Shown: piece by piece, positions 34,099 through 43,400 of the stretch | Position numbering within the stretch: position 1 is the first letter of the stretch | Layout of the letters: each line of letters opens with the position of its first letter | Assembly (NCBI GenBank): GCA_016184115.1 | Contig: JACPDH010000110.1 | Coordinates: forward strand, 1-53,639 | DNA length: 53,639 bases | From: Acidobacteriota bacterium | GTDB taxonomy: Bacteria > Acidobacteriota > Thermoanaerobaculia > Gp7-AA8 | Direction of reading: 5' to 3' | Notes under the pieces: generated by a model | Databases searched by the model: none | What the model saw: only the letters and a program-made list of their open reading frames with translations | Told to the model about the DNA's origin: nothing | Position numbers and translations under genes: made by a program

Positions 34099-34782
34099 CT
34101 AACGGGCTCTCGGCGGCCGCTCCGCGATCGCCTCGAATACCGCGGCGACGATCCTGTCGCAGCGCGCCCCGAGGAATGTGAAGAGATTCGAGCGGGTGAG
34201 ACCTGCGCGATCGAACAATCCGGCGCGAAGGCGCTCACGGGCGCGCGAGAGCCGCGTCTTGATGACGTCCTCGCTCACGTCGAGCAACTGCGCGGTGTCG
34301 GAAGTATCGAGCCCTTCGATCTCGCGAAGCATGAAGACGACACGGTACGCATCGGGGAGCGCGCCGATCTCCGCTTCGAGCGTCTCGCGGAGCTCGGAGT
34401 TGATGGCCTCGCGCTCCGGATCGATCGAGACAGGATCGGAGAGCTCCATCGCGCTCTCTCCGAGCGACTCCAGGGGTTGGCGCTTGCGCAACCGCGCGTA
34501 CGCCTCGTAGACCGCAATGCGCGTCAGCCACGTTGCGAAGCTCGATCGCGACTCGAACTGCGCGAGGTGCGCGTAGGCGTTGATGTAGGCCTGCTGCACC
34601 ACATCCTCGGCCTCGTCACGGTGGCGCACGATCGCGAGCGCGGCGCGGTAGAGCCGCTGGTTGTGGCGCCGCATCAGCACTTCGAAGAGCGGTAGATCAC
34701 CGGCAACGACGCGCGCGACGATCTCTTCGTCCTCGAGAGGATGCCGCATCACCGATTCGAGCTCCAGCCTGACGACGTTCAT
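34099..34782 (-). CDS. ECF-type RNA polymerase sigma factor
   Basis: The protein has 227 residues. Region 2: PLFEVLMRRHNQRLYRAALA, RDEAEDVVQQAYINAYAHL and RSSFATWLTRIAVYEAYARL. Region 4: ALPDAYRVVFMLREIEGLDT followed by DVSEDVIKTRLSRARERLRA. It directs RNA polymerase to specific stress or envelope promoters. The ATG at 34782 follows GGAGG with 5-nt spacing; an ATG at 34794 with an upstream GAGG is also possible. No anti-sigma gene is adjacent. It diverges from the DoxX-folE-cytochrome operon, which it may control. Confidence 0.92.
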   Translation of the reverse strand: MNVVRLELESVMRHPLEDEEIVARVVAGDLPLFEVLMRRHNQRLYRAALAIVRHRDEAEDVVQQAYINAYAHLAQFESRSSFATWLTRIAVYEAYARLRKRQPLESLGESAMELSDPVSIDPEREAINSELRETLEAEIGALPDAYRVVFMLREIEGLDTSDTAQLLDVSEDVIKTRLSRARERLRAGLFDRAGLTRSNLFTFLGARCDRIVAAVFEAIAERPPRAR

Positions 34783-34853
34783 TCCGACCTCCATGAAAGC
34801 AACCTCACGCGAGTGAGAGTCCTTCCCTCAACGGAGTCGCCGGCGGCCGAAAG

Positions 34854-34878
34854 GTGACAACTGCAAGTTCCCTGTCAC
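34854..34878. promoter_or_regulatory. inverted repeat between the sigma factor and the DoxX-folE operon
   Basis: GTGACA at 34854-34859 and TGTCAC at 34873-34878 form a 6-bp perfect dyad with a 13-nt centre, in the 139-bp divergent promoter region. It is a candidate operator for both directions. No binding protein can be named. Confidence 0.4.
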
Positions 34879-34921
34879 TAATCGCAGCGCCCCCGACTCT
34901 CTATTCGCGAAGGAGAAAGAG

Positions 34922-35338
34922 ATGAACGAATCACTGATCAAGCCGTACTGGGCGCTCCGCATCGGACTCGGGGCGAGCGCATTCCTCGCGGGCCTCGACA
35001 AGTTCTTCAGCATTCTCGCGCAGTGGGACATGTACCTGAGCCCTCTCGTTGCGAAGCTGATCCCGATCGATTCCTCGCTGCTCATGCGCGTCTTCGGCGT
35101 CGTCGAGATGGCGGTCGGCCTCTCTATTCTCTTCGGCGCGACGCGCGTCGCCGCCTGGGTCGCGTCGGCATGGCTCCTCGCAATTGCGGCGAATCTCGTC
35201 ACAACCGGAAGCTTCTTCGACGTCGCGGTGCGCGACGTGAACATGGCGATCGCGGCGATGGCGCTCGCACGCCTTGACGCGCTCCGATCGCCGGAGCGTC
35301 AGCCGCTGGCCGTCACCACATCAGCTCGAGCGGTATGA
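34922..35338 (+). CDS. DoxX-like small membrane protein
   Basis: The protein has 138 residues and four hydrophobic segments: WALRIGLGASAFLAGLDKFF, the VFGVVEMAVGLSILFGATRV pair, and AAWVASAWLLAIAANLVTTG. The Leu-Asp-Lys-Phe motif and general layout match the DoxX/DoxD-like family. It has a GAAGGAG ribosome binding site. It is the first gene of an operon that includes folE and a di-haem cytochrome, suggesting a redox role. The exact function is unknown. Confidence 0.75.
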   Translation: MNESLIKPYWALRIGLGASAFLAGLDKFFSILAQWDMYLSPLVAKLIPIDSSLLMRVFGVVEMAVGLSILFGATRVAAWVASAWLLAIAANLVTTGSFFDVAVRDVNMAIAAMALARLDALRSPERQPLAVTTSARAV

Positions 35339-35363
35339 ACACTTTAGGAAAGGAGACAGGAAA

Positions 35364-35702
35364 ATGACGAAGAACTTCATACGAGCGCTGTCGTTTGCCG
35401 CGTTGCTGGTCCCTGCCGCGGCGTGGGCCGATAGCTGGAAGTCGGTTCCGCTCATCGACACGATGTGTCGGGAGCGCTATGAGGGCAAGACCGATGAACA
35501 CACGACCGCCTGCGCGCTGCAGTGCGCAAAGGGGGGATACGGCATTGTCGTCGACAAGACGTACGTTCCGTTCGACGAAAAGGGGAACGCGCTCGCGCTT
35601 GCCGCGCTCAAAGCGACTAAGAAGAGGGACTCGCTTCGGGTGACGGTCGAAGGAACGATCGAGAGCGGAACTCTCCACGTCGCGAAGCTGGCGATCGACT
35701 GA
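35364..35702 (+). CDS. small exported protein
   Basis: The protein has 112 residues starting at an ATG after AAAGGAGACAGG. The signal peptide is ALSFAALLVPAAAWA. The mature protein has DTMCRERYEGKTDEHTTACA, LQCAKGGYGIVVDKTYVPFD and LRVTVEGTIESGTLHVAKL, with three Cys (C-x15-C-x3-C). The pattern suggests a small metal- or disulfide-containing OB-like fold. I do not recognise a characterised family. It lies 25 bp after the DoxX-like gene. Confidence 0.8.
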   Translation: MTKNFIRALSFAALLVPAAAWADSWKSVPLIDTMCRERYEGKTDEHTTACALQCAKGGYGIVVDKTYVPFDEKGNALALAALKATKKRDSLRVTVEGTIESGTLHVAKLAID

Positions 35703-35713
35703 GAGGAGGCGTC

Positions 35714-36301
35714 ATGACCGATCGCCTTGCGCTCGCTCCAATGCGCGTCAGCCTAACCGAGGCCGAGCGTGCCGTCGCGACGCTCCTCGAATACGTCGGG
35801 GAAGAGCCGTCGCGTGACGGGCTGCGCGACACGCCGGCCCGCGTCGTGCGGGCGATGCGCGAGCTCACCTCGGGGTACGACGACGACCCGGCGCAGATTC
35901 TCTCGCGGACGTTCGACGAGTCGAGCGACGAGCTGATCATGCTTCGCGACATTGCCTTTCACTCGACCTGCGAACACCACCTGCTCCCGTTCCACGGAAC
36001 AGTTTCGATTGGCTACCTTCCAGGCAAGGTCGTCGGTATCAGCAAGCTGGCGCGCCTCGTCGACTGCTTCGCGAGACGGCTTCAGATCCAGGAGCGCATG
36101 ACCAACCAGATCGCTCGCGCGATCGAAACCCATCTCGAGTCGAGAGGCACCGGCGTCATCGTTTCGGCGCGCCATCTCTGCATGGCCTGCCGGGGCGTGC
36201 GAAAGGAGTCGACCGCAATGGTCACGTCGGCGATGCTCGGCGCGCTCCGCGCGGATGCGGCCTCGCGCGCCGAGTTCCTCCGCCTCACATCGATGTCCTG
36301 A
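35714..36301 (+). CDS. folE: GTP cyclohydrolase I
   Basis: This 195-residue type IA enzyme converts GTP to 7,8-dihydroneopterin triphosphate, the first step to folate or tetrahydrobiopterin. The zinc ligands are in FHSTCEHHLLPFHGTVSIGY (Cys, His) and SARHLCMACRGV (Cys). It has GISKLARLVDCFARRLQIQERMTNQI in two consecutive blocks and a closing KESTAMVTSAMLGA. It is an ordinary length. It lies 11 bp after the exported-protein gene, inside an envelope/redox operon and not with other folate genes. Confidence 0.96.
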   Translation: MTDRLALAPMRVSLTEAERAVATLLEYVGEEPSRDGLRDTPARVVRAMRELTSGYDDDPAQILSRTFDESSDELIMLRDIAFHSTCEHHLLPFHGTVSIGYLPGKVVGISKLARLVDCFARRLQIQERMTNQIARAIETHLESRGTGVIVSARHLCMACRGVRKESTAMVTSAMLGALRADAASRAEFLRLTSMS

Positions 36302-36313
36302 AGGAGAAATGCA

Positions 36314-37159
36314 ATGAATGCGAACGGGTACAGGGGCTTCGGACCCCTGTCAGTGCTGTTGCTCTCTCTCGCGTTGCCTGCCGCGGCGATCGAGAGCGTC
36401 TACGTCATTCCCGCGGCCGCGCATGTGCGAGGTCTCGCCGGTTCGGAGTGGATGACCGATCTCGTGTTGCACAACCCCGGCTCCGCCGCGGTGACGATCG
36501 ACGTTGCTCTCGTGCGAAGTGGAGCCGCTGCCCTGGTCGCGTCCGGCCTCGAGACGCTCGGCGCCGCAGTCGTCGCTCCGGGCCAGACGGTGCTGCTCGC
36601 GGACCTGTTAGGTTCGGCGCTTTCCGCAGACGCGAGCGGGGCGCTGATTCTCAGCGGGACGGGTCCGTTCACGGCGACGAGCCGGACGTATGTCGAGCGG
36701 CCCGACGGTACGCGCGGAACCGCGATTTCGGTCGCTCGCGTGTTCATCGACGAGAGCGAGCCGAGCGCGTTGCTTTCGGGCGTCAGAGTCGAGGGGCGTT
36801 ACCGGACCAACATCGGGATCTTCGCGCTCGCGGACGGTGAAGATCGGCTCGAGATCGAAGTGACGATTGGAGGCGCGGTCATTCAACGGCTCGTTGTGCC
36901 CGCTGGAACGTTCGCACACGCGCAGCTTCCCGTCGAATCGACCGGGGGATCCGGCGTCGCGACCGCGACCGTCGGGATTGTCGCGGGGCAGGGGTTCGCG
37001 ACCGCGTACGCGTCGGTCATCGACAACGGAAGTGACGACGCGACGCTGATCGAGCCGGTCGCGTTTGAATCTGAACCGGCGGCGCGCCGCGGGAACGCCG
37101 ATGTGGAGCTGAGGCTCCGGCGAGCGCTGGGTCATACGGATCCTGGAGGTGATCGATGA
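36314..37159 (+). CDS. secreted protein of unknown function
   Basis: The protein has 281 residues with a signal peptide ending LALPAAAIES and AAGGAG before the ATG. The beta-rich mature part has GSEWMTDLVLHNPGSAAVTI, then FTATSRTYVERPDGTRGTAI and TNIGIFALADGEDRLEIEV. This layout (short strand, W-x-TD-x-x-x-x-NP, then SRTY) resembles the protein at 39163-40314, so the two are diverged relatives. The C-terminus is charged. The stop overlaps the ATG of the cytochrome gene (ATGA). Confidence 0.75.
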   Translation: MNANGYRGFGPLSVLLLSLALPAAAIESVYVIPAAAHVRGLAGSEWMTDLVLHNPGSAAVTIDVALVRSGAAALVASGLETLGAAVVAPGQTVLLADLLGSALSADASGALILSGTGPFTATSRTYVERPDGTRGTAISVARVFIDESEPSALLSGVRVEGRYRTNIGIFALADGEDRLEIEVTIGGAVIQRLVVPAGTFAHAQLPVESTGGSGVATATVGIVAGQGFATAYASVIDNGSDDATLIEPVAFESEPAARRGNADVELRLRRALGHTDPGGDR

Positions 37160-38502
37160 AGAGCCAGAGAGTCTTTCTTCGCGGGCTGCTTGCCGGCCTA
37201 TTCACTGGGCTCGCGCTTCTTTGGGCCGGGCTCTCGTCCGAAGCGGGGATCGGCGACCGGCTGAGCCAGCGGATGCTCGACGCGAAGGTCGAGAGCGACG
37301 CGCAACGTTCGCTCGCGCGCGGGCGTGCCAGCTTCAGGAGTGACACCTTCGGTGACGAGTCGTTCTGGAGCGGAAAGCTGCGCCTTCACGAAGCGCTCGC
37401 CGGCGAGGCGAACGGAGGAGTCGGTCCCGGCGTGAGCCCTGCGACGGCACTCGCCGTCGGTCTGAAAGTCGATGCCGAGGCGCTCCCCGATGCCCTGAAG
37501 GCGAAGATCGTGCGAGGTGAAGTCGACCTGCAGTCACCTGCGACGACGCTGGCGCTTCTTTCTCTCGACTCGGTCGTGGGTGTAAAGGGTACCTTCGGTG
37601 GTGATGGCAGGCTCGAGGCGGTAGGGATCACTTGCGCCGCGTGTCACTCGACGGTCGATGACAGCTTCGCTCCAGGCATCGGGCGGCGTCTCGACGGTTA
37701 TGCGAATCGCGACCTCAATGTCGGCGCGATCATTGGGCTCGCTCCCGACCTATCGGCCTTCACCTCGCATCTCGGCGCGGACGAAGCGACCGTGCGACAG
37801 GTGCTCGCGAGCTGGGGCCCTGGAAAGTTCGACGCCGCGCTGCTTCTCGATGGGAAAGCGTTCCGTCCCGACGGCAAGTCGGGCGCGACGCTCATTCCGC
37901 CCGCGTACGGACTCGCCGGGGTGAATCTCCACACGTCGACCGGCTGGGGCTCGGTGACGCATTGGAACGCCTTCGTCGCGAATCTCGAGATGAACGGCAA
38001 GGGGAACTTCTACGACCCGCGACTCGACGATCCGGTAAAGTTCCCGCTCGCGGCGCGGTCACGCATGGGCCACGTGCGGACGGACGACGACCGGATCACG
38101 CCCGCGCTCGCGGACCTTCAGTTCTATCAATTGGCACTTGCCGCGCCGCGTCCTCCGCAGGGCTCGTTCGATCAGGAGGCCGCGACGCGTGGCGGAACGA
38201 TCTTCTCCGGTAAGGCCGATTGCGCGCGATGCCACGTTCCTCCGATCTACACCGATCCCGGGTGGAACATGCACCGCGGCGAGGAGATCGGGATCGACGA
38301 ATTCCAGTCGAGTCGCGCTCCGGACGACGCCTATCGCACGACACCTCTTCGCGGCCTCTGGGCGCACCAGAAAGGAGGCTTCTACCACGACGGCCGATTC
38401 GCATCGCTCGACGACGTGGTCGGCCATTACGACGCGTTCTTCAGGCTCGGCCTAACTACCGACGAGAAGCGCGACCTCATCGAGTTCCTCAAGTCGCTGT
38501 AA
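37156..38502 (+). CDS. exported di-haem cytochrome c (peroxidase/MauG-like)
   Basis: The protein has 448 residues with an N-terminal signal anchor (LLAGLFTGLALLWAGLS). Two haem-binding sites are present: CAACH about one third along and CARCH about residue 355. SFWSGKLRLHEALAG and TTPLRGLWAHQKGGFYHDGR with DDVVGHYDAFFRLGLTTDEK match the cytochrome-c-peroxidase-like family. It probably acts in the periplasm in peroxide reduction or protein oxidation. It is translationally coupled to the preceding secreted protein. Confidence 0.87.
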   Translation: MKSQRVFLRGLLAGLFTGLALLWAGLSSEAGIGDRLSQRMLDAKVESDAQRSLARGRASFRSDTFGDESFWSGKLRLHEALAGEANGGVGPGVSPATALAVGLKVDAEALPDALKAKIVRGEVDLQSPATTLALLSLDSVVGVKGTFGGDGRLEAVGITCAACHSTVDDSFAPGIGRRLDGYANRDLNVGAIIGLAPDLSAFTSHLGADEATVRQVLASWGPGKFDAALLLDGKAFRPDGKSGATLIPPAYGLAGVNLHTSTGWGSVTHWNAFVANLEMNGKGNFYDPRLDDPVKFPLAARSRMGHVRTDDDRITPALADLQFYQLALAAPRPPQGSFDQEAATRGGTIFSGKADCARCHVPPIYTDPGWNMHRGEEIGIDEFQSSRAPDDAYRTTPLRGLWAHQKGGFYHDGRFASLDDVVGHYDAFFRLGLTTDEKRDLIEFLKSL

Positions 38503-38560
38503 CGGGAACGTCTGTCGAGAACGCTTTGTGTGCTCGAGCGCGCGGAACGTGGAGCATTGT

Positions 38561-38590
38561 GTGAGGCTGGCGATCCGCCGCCAGCCTCAC
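38561..38590 (+). terminator. perfect 12-bp hairpin after the cytochrome operon
   Basis: GTGAGGCTGGCG, ATCCGC loop, CGCCAGCCTCAC lies 58 bp after the last stop. No T tract follows, so it may end transcription weakly or protect the 3' end. Confidence 0.5.
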
Positions 38591-38720
38591 TCGCCGTCCC
38601 CCCGTGTTCCTCCGGCGTCGGGGGTGTCGCATATTGTGCCGTCCAGGCTCCGCTACGCTCTGCCTGCGCGGGCGGGTTCCTTCGGATCGGAGGATGATCA
38701 CCGTCGGTGGGGTCATCGGT

Positions 38721-38969
38721 GGGGTCAGGTCGGAAAAATGAAGAATTTGCGTGGGGTCATCGGTGGGGTCAGGTCGGAAAAATGAAGAATTCGCGAAGGC
38801 GCGCATGGATCGTTCGCGCTCCGGTCCTGTGGCAGACGAGTCGTGTGCATGACGGACGTGTCGCTCGCCTCTGCCATGGGCGCCGAATTATTCATTTTTC
38901 CGACCTGACCCCAATGGCATTCGACCTGACCCCAATGGCATTGAATTGCTATTTTTCCGATCTGACCCC
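38721..38969. repeat. GGGGTCAGGTCGG-bounded element, copy 2, with repeated ends
   Basis: The left end occurs twice in tandem (38721-38742 and 38765-38786). The right end CATTTTTCCGACCTGACCCC (38893-38912) is followed by two degenerate copies, GACCTGACCCC at 38923 and CCGATCTGACCCC at 38957. The core again carries TCCTGTGGCAGACGAGTCGT and GTGCATGACGGACGTGTCG. Nothing coding was seen from 38591 to 39162. Confidence 0.85.
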
Positions 38970-39162
38970 AATGGCCGTAAGGCAGCATAGTTGAATGGGC
39001 TCTCTCGGATCCGAACGGGGGCAGTCGAGGCAACGCGATTTCGGGGACGGCGTTGAGCTGACCTGGAAGCAGCGTAATGCTGCATTCCTCGGTATGCTCG
39101 GTTGTACGCGGCGAATTCACGCCGCACCGGATCGCGTTCTGTGATGGCGGGTCACGACAACC

Positions 39163-40314
39163 ATGAAGACTCCGGAGCGATTATTCATACTTCTTTGCGT
39201 CGTTGTGTTCGCGTTTGCGATTCCTACTTCAGCTCAGGTCGATCCTAGCGAGGACGACAGTCGAATGTTCGCCGGCACTTCCGTTCTCTTGCCGGTCGTT
39301 GGGCGATCGGCTGGAGCAAACGGATCGTTCTGGAAGACTGACGTCTTCATCACGAATGTCTGGCGCACCGGTCCGCCGGTTCCGGTGACAATCAAGCTCC
39401 TTCGGAGTGGACTGCCAGCGAAAGCGCACTCGTTTGAGGTTTCCCCGCTCGAGACGGTTGCGATGGAAGACCTCATCTTGAAGACCTTCGGTGAGGAAAC
39501 TGCGTCGGGTGCGTTGCTCGTCAGCAGCGACCAGAACGGAGCTCGGTTCTCGGCACGTGCGCGCATCTTCAACAGTGGGAATTCGATGGGCGAGTTTGCA
39601 CAGAGCGCGCAGGCGGTCTCGGTCTCGCGCCTGCCCGTGGAGAGCGTGCTTGCAGGATTGGATGGAACGCGAGGAAAACGCGTCAATCTTGGATTGGCGA
39701 ATCCCCGATCGAGCGACGCCGAAGCGGTCGTACGGCTTTTTCGCGCCGATGGAGAGCTCGTTAGGACTCAGTCGGTCTCGGTCCCGGCCGAGCGCATGAT
39801 TCAGATTAACGATATCTTCATGTGGTTCAACGTCGAGGCCTTTGCGGGGGCCACTCTGGTCATCGGCGGCCGCTTAGAGTTTCTCACGCACCCTGGCCAA
39901 TTCGAACCAGCTCCCATCTCGGTCTACGCCTCCGAGATCCTGAGTGGAAGCGGTGATCCAATCTTCATCGCTGCGGTCGGCGACGATCCGATGGTCCAGG
40001 ATCCCGAGCTCGCACCTCCTTGTGAGACTCCCGCGGAATACGATCAGCATGAGGATCCCGTTGGTGACGTCTTCGTAGGCGTCCGCGAGGGAAACGACGT
40101 GACTCTGGTGGCATACGATCTCGCCGGCAAGTACCACTTTCTTCCGTCATCGATTTTCACGCCAGACAGCTTCGTCGCCAGTCTGCCACCAGAGACAATC
40201 GCCGCGATTCGCTGCGATCCGCGGGTGGATCACGTCACTGAGAATGGGTGGGCCTACCCGCTGACCACCGTCCAGGCGCTTCGATTGAAGGCCGCTGGCG
40301 CCGAAAAGCCCTAG
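39163..40314 (+). CDS. secreted protein with a possible I9-like C-terminal domain
   Basis: The protein has 383 residues with a signal peptide ending AIPTSAQVD. The first 280 residues resemble the secreted protein at 36314 (WKTDVFITN and a LGLANPRSSDAEAVVRLF repeat). The last 85 residues (GDVFVGVREGNDVTLVAYDL; then FVASLPPETIAAIRCDPRVD) look like the inhibitor I9/subtilisin-propeptide fold, in which a final strand ends in DPRVxxVE. No protease is attached. The stop codon lies inside a palindrome (40312-40369). Confidence 0.7.
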   Translation: MKTPERLFILLCVVVFAFAIPTSAQVDPSEDDSRMFAGTSVLLPVVGRSAGANGSFWKTDVFITNVWRTGPPVPVTIKLLRSGLPAKAHSFEVSPLETVAMEDLILKTFGEETASGALLVSSDQNGARFSARARIFNSGNSMGEFAQSAQAVSVSRLPVESVLAGLDGTRGKRVNLGLANPRSSDAEAVVRLFRADGELVRTQSVSVPAERMIQINDIFMWFNVEAFAGATLVIGGRLEFLTHPGQFEPAPISVYASEILSGSGDPIFIAAVGDDPMVQDPELAPPCETPAEYDQHEDPVGDVFVGVREGNDVTLVAYDLAGKYHFLPSSIFTPDSFVASLPPETIAAIRCDPRVDHVTENGWAYPLTTVQALRLKAAGAEKP

Positions 40315-40369
40315 GGAACCTCTGAACAAGTTGGATGGGGACCCATCGACTTTGTTCATAGGTTCCCTA
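40312..40369. repeat. TA-bounded 56-bp imperfect palindrome supplying a stop codon
   Basis: AGGGAACCTCTGAACAAG at 40313 and its near complement TTTGTTCATAGGTTCCCT ending at 40368 are inverted repeats with no spacer. TA begins and ends the palindrome (TAGGGAACC, GGTTCCCTA). The T at 40312 plus the first two bases make the TAG stop of the upstream gene. It resembles fused ends of an insertion element and could also stop transcription. The remaining spacer to 40499 holds no gene. Confidence 0.8.
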
Positions 40370-40499
40370 TCGCAGCTCGGGTTGAGGGATCAGGGCTTCT
40401 CTTTTGGCGCGCATCCGCCCGCGCAACCATCGCGCCGGGAGCGCCTCGTCGAGGCGATCGACACACTTTCCCCGCCCCCGACTTCGTGATCGTGAAGTG

Positions 40500-43400
40500 C
40501 TACTCACCCGTCTCGAAGACGTACCGGAAGGTCACGTCAGCGGATGCGTGCCCCGAATCGGTACTGACCCGAATCATCAGCGTGTCGCCGAGAATGCCTC
40601 CCGGAATGGGCAGCTTGATCAGCCGCGAGTCGTGAGAGTTTTTCGGAGACGCGCTGGCGATGGAGAGGCCACCTCCGGAACGATCCGCGCCTCCCGACGC
40701 TGGGTGAGTGAAAATCCCGCTCTCCATTCCGCCGCCTTGCGGGACTACCCATGCCGAGAGCTCGCAGTGAGGCCCCAGGGCACCTCGCTCGTTCGTGAAG
40801 CCCGTGCTGCCCGCGTCGGCCAGCTCCAGCGTTACCGCGACCTCGGTACCGGGAGAGAGCGTCTGCCCGGGGTGATCCCACGTCGCCACGGAGCGTTCCC
40901 GCGTCGTTCGCGCGGGAGGGCCGGAGATTTGAGCCATGATCGTCAGCTCTGCGGACGTGGGCGCTAGGACGATGTCGGCTGTACTCGGGGACTCCCCCGG
41001 AATGGGCGGCGAGACGCGCTTATCCTGGATGGTCTCTCTGAGCATCCAGACTCCTCTGGACGGCGTGGCCGCGTCGACCTCAGTCTCAACCGCCGCCGTA
41101 ACCTGGTCCTTCGCAAGGAGAACGCCTTTCCGATTGAAAAGCTGAATGGAAACGGGGTGGTCCCCATGGTCAGCCAGGGTAAAGGAGGCCGCCGAGGTCG
41201 CGTCCTCGGTCTGCAAGGGCTTCGCCTGGCCCGGCCATAACCACTGGAAACGATAGGTTCCGGCAGGACGCGCCGCGGCGTGGAATTCGAACGTCTCCCC
41301 AGGTGGGGCGATGAGGCGCCTTGGCGTGATTACGACTTCCGCCTTCTCGACGGTGACCTCAGCCGTGGCGCTGGAAAGCACTTTGCCGTCGTGAAGCAAT
41401 CCGACTTTCAGAACATGCTTCAACGGCTCATCCTCCTTCCGAACACCGGGCGCGGGCTCGTAGACGTGGTCGAGGGTGATCTCCGCCTTCCCGTCGACCA
41501 CCTTCGCTTTCTGCTTCCCCTTCGAGCTCTTCTCGTAGTCGCCGAAATCGAATTCGAAGGTCACCTCGGAAATCGCCGGGGAAAGTGACGTGGCAGTCAC
41601 GTCGAACTCGTACTTCTCATACCCTTTGGCGTTCTCGATCCGGTTTGGTTCGATCTTCAGTCCCCCAGTAGAGAGCTTGACGGCCCAGATGGCCGCGGTG
41701 CCGTTCTTGCCGACGGTCATCGTGCGATGGGCCACGTTCTCCCACGCCTCGTCTTTCATCCGTTGAATGGTCAAGTCGGTTTTCGCGTCGGAGACCGAGC
41801 CGTTCGCCGTCACGAAGTAGAGGATGTCGCCGTTGCTGCCAGACAGCTCATAAGTTTCCGGATGACACTCTTCGATCAAGAGAAGCGGCGTGTCTCGCTC
41901 GGTTAGGCGCTCCCTGCCATCCTCTGTTCTAAAGATTGAGACCTTTTTGAGGCGCTCTTGTCCCGTTTTGGTCTGATAGACCCTCAGAACGGTTTCCTTC
42001 TCATCGATCGTGACGACATCGCTCCAGTCGGCCGCGACATTGGCGTTTTGGGGATTGCCGAAACTCGACAATTGCAGTCCAGCGTGTCGTAGAAGCCAGA
42101 CGGAAAAATCGGCGTAGCAGTCGTCGAAGGAGCGGTCGGTTCTTCTCTCGAGTCGCTTGCGCAGCGGAACCAGCGGGTCGGAGACCTGGTCCGCCGCGAC
42201 GGCGTCCAACAGTTCCTTGATTCTGAAACCCTGAGTTTCCACGAGATATCGGACGAAAATCGGCGCCAGGTACTCGTGGTCGAGTCCACCGACGAGCGAG
42301 CTCGTCTGCGCGATCTTCCCCGTCGCATTGATCGGAACGTGCAGGAACTTCGACCCGATCCGCTGGGTGAGCGAAGGGGATTCCTTCTCCCAGCCCGATC
42401 GGTCGGGGATCTTCGCCAGGTCGTGCGCCGCCCACTCCGCGGTTGCCTCCCTCCACCACTTGTGAGGTGTTCCCGTCCACGCGATCATCACGCCGTAGTA
42501 CGGCCGCTGGATCACGTGAAAGAGCTCGTGAGCGAGGAGCGCCTTGAATGTAAGGAAGTGTTCCTCGAACGTCCCGCGGCCGCTGGTTACCGGGTCGAAG
42601 AACTCGAGCTTCAGGATTTCGGTCGGCAGATGGATCGTGTCCCAAAACGTCTCGTGGGCCATCTCTCCCTGTTGGGCGTAATAGTTGTAGAGGGAGTCGA
42701 CCTTGACCTTCACGTAGCGGGTGTAGATGTGAACCCCGCCGATTCCCTTCTGTGTCGGATCGGGGAAGCCCGCTTCGACGTACCGTTCGAGCGACTTCTC
42801 GAAGATGTACGCGATGTCTTGCACGGCGGCGGCACACTTCGGATCGTACCCGTCGATCACGTAGAGACTTGCCGGCGCGATCGCTTTCTTCCACTGGTCG
42901 TCGGGAAACGTCTTTCGTAGCGCCTTGTCCGAGTAGAGGATCCGGATCTTATGGTTCCGCGAGACGTACTTGTCGTTCGCCCACCGTTCCGCGACCTCGG
43001 CGATCGCTCCACCCGCAACCGTGACGATCGCGGCGGTCGTCCCCAGGCCCGTGAGCGAAAACCCGGTCCAGAACGCGGAGAGATGGTCAGTGATCAGGTA
43101 GACGGTGTGGTTAGGCGCATCCACGCGATAGAAAAGATCCACCCACCTGTGGCTTTGCTCGTCCCACCGTACCGGAGCGAAGTTGGCGTCGACCGGGATG
43201 CGCGGATCCAGCTTGGTCGGATCGAAAGGAATGCCGATCTCGATGGGCTCGTCCAACTGCTCCATGCCTTCGATCGAGACGTCGATCACGTCCACAGTCT
43301 CGAAAGGACTCTCCTGGTAAACCGCCGCATCCTTCACTCGCGAGACCGTGAGTGTTCGTGTTCGCCGCACGAGGCCGGCGGGAAGCGCAACCGAAATCCC

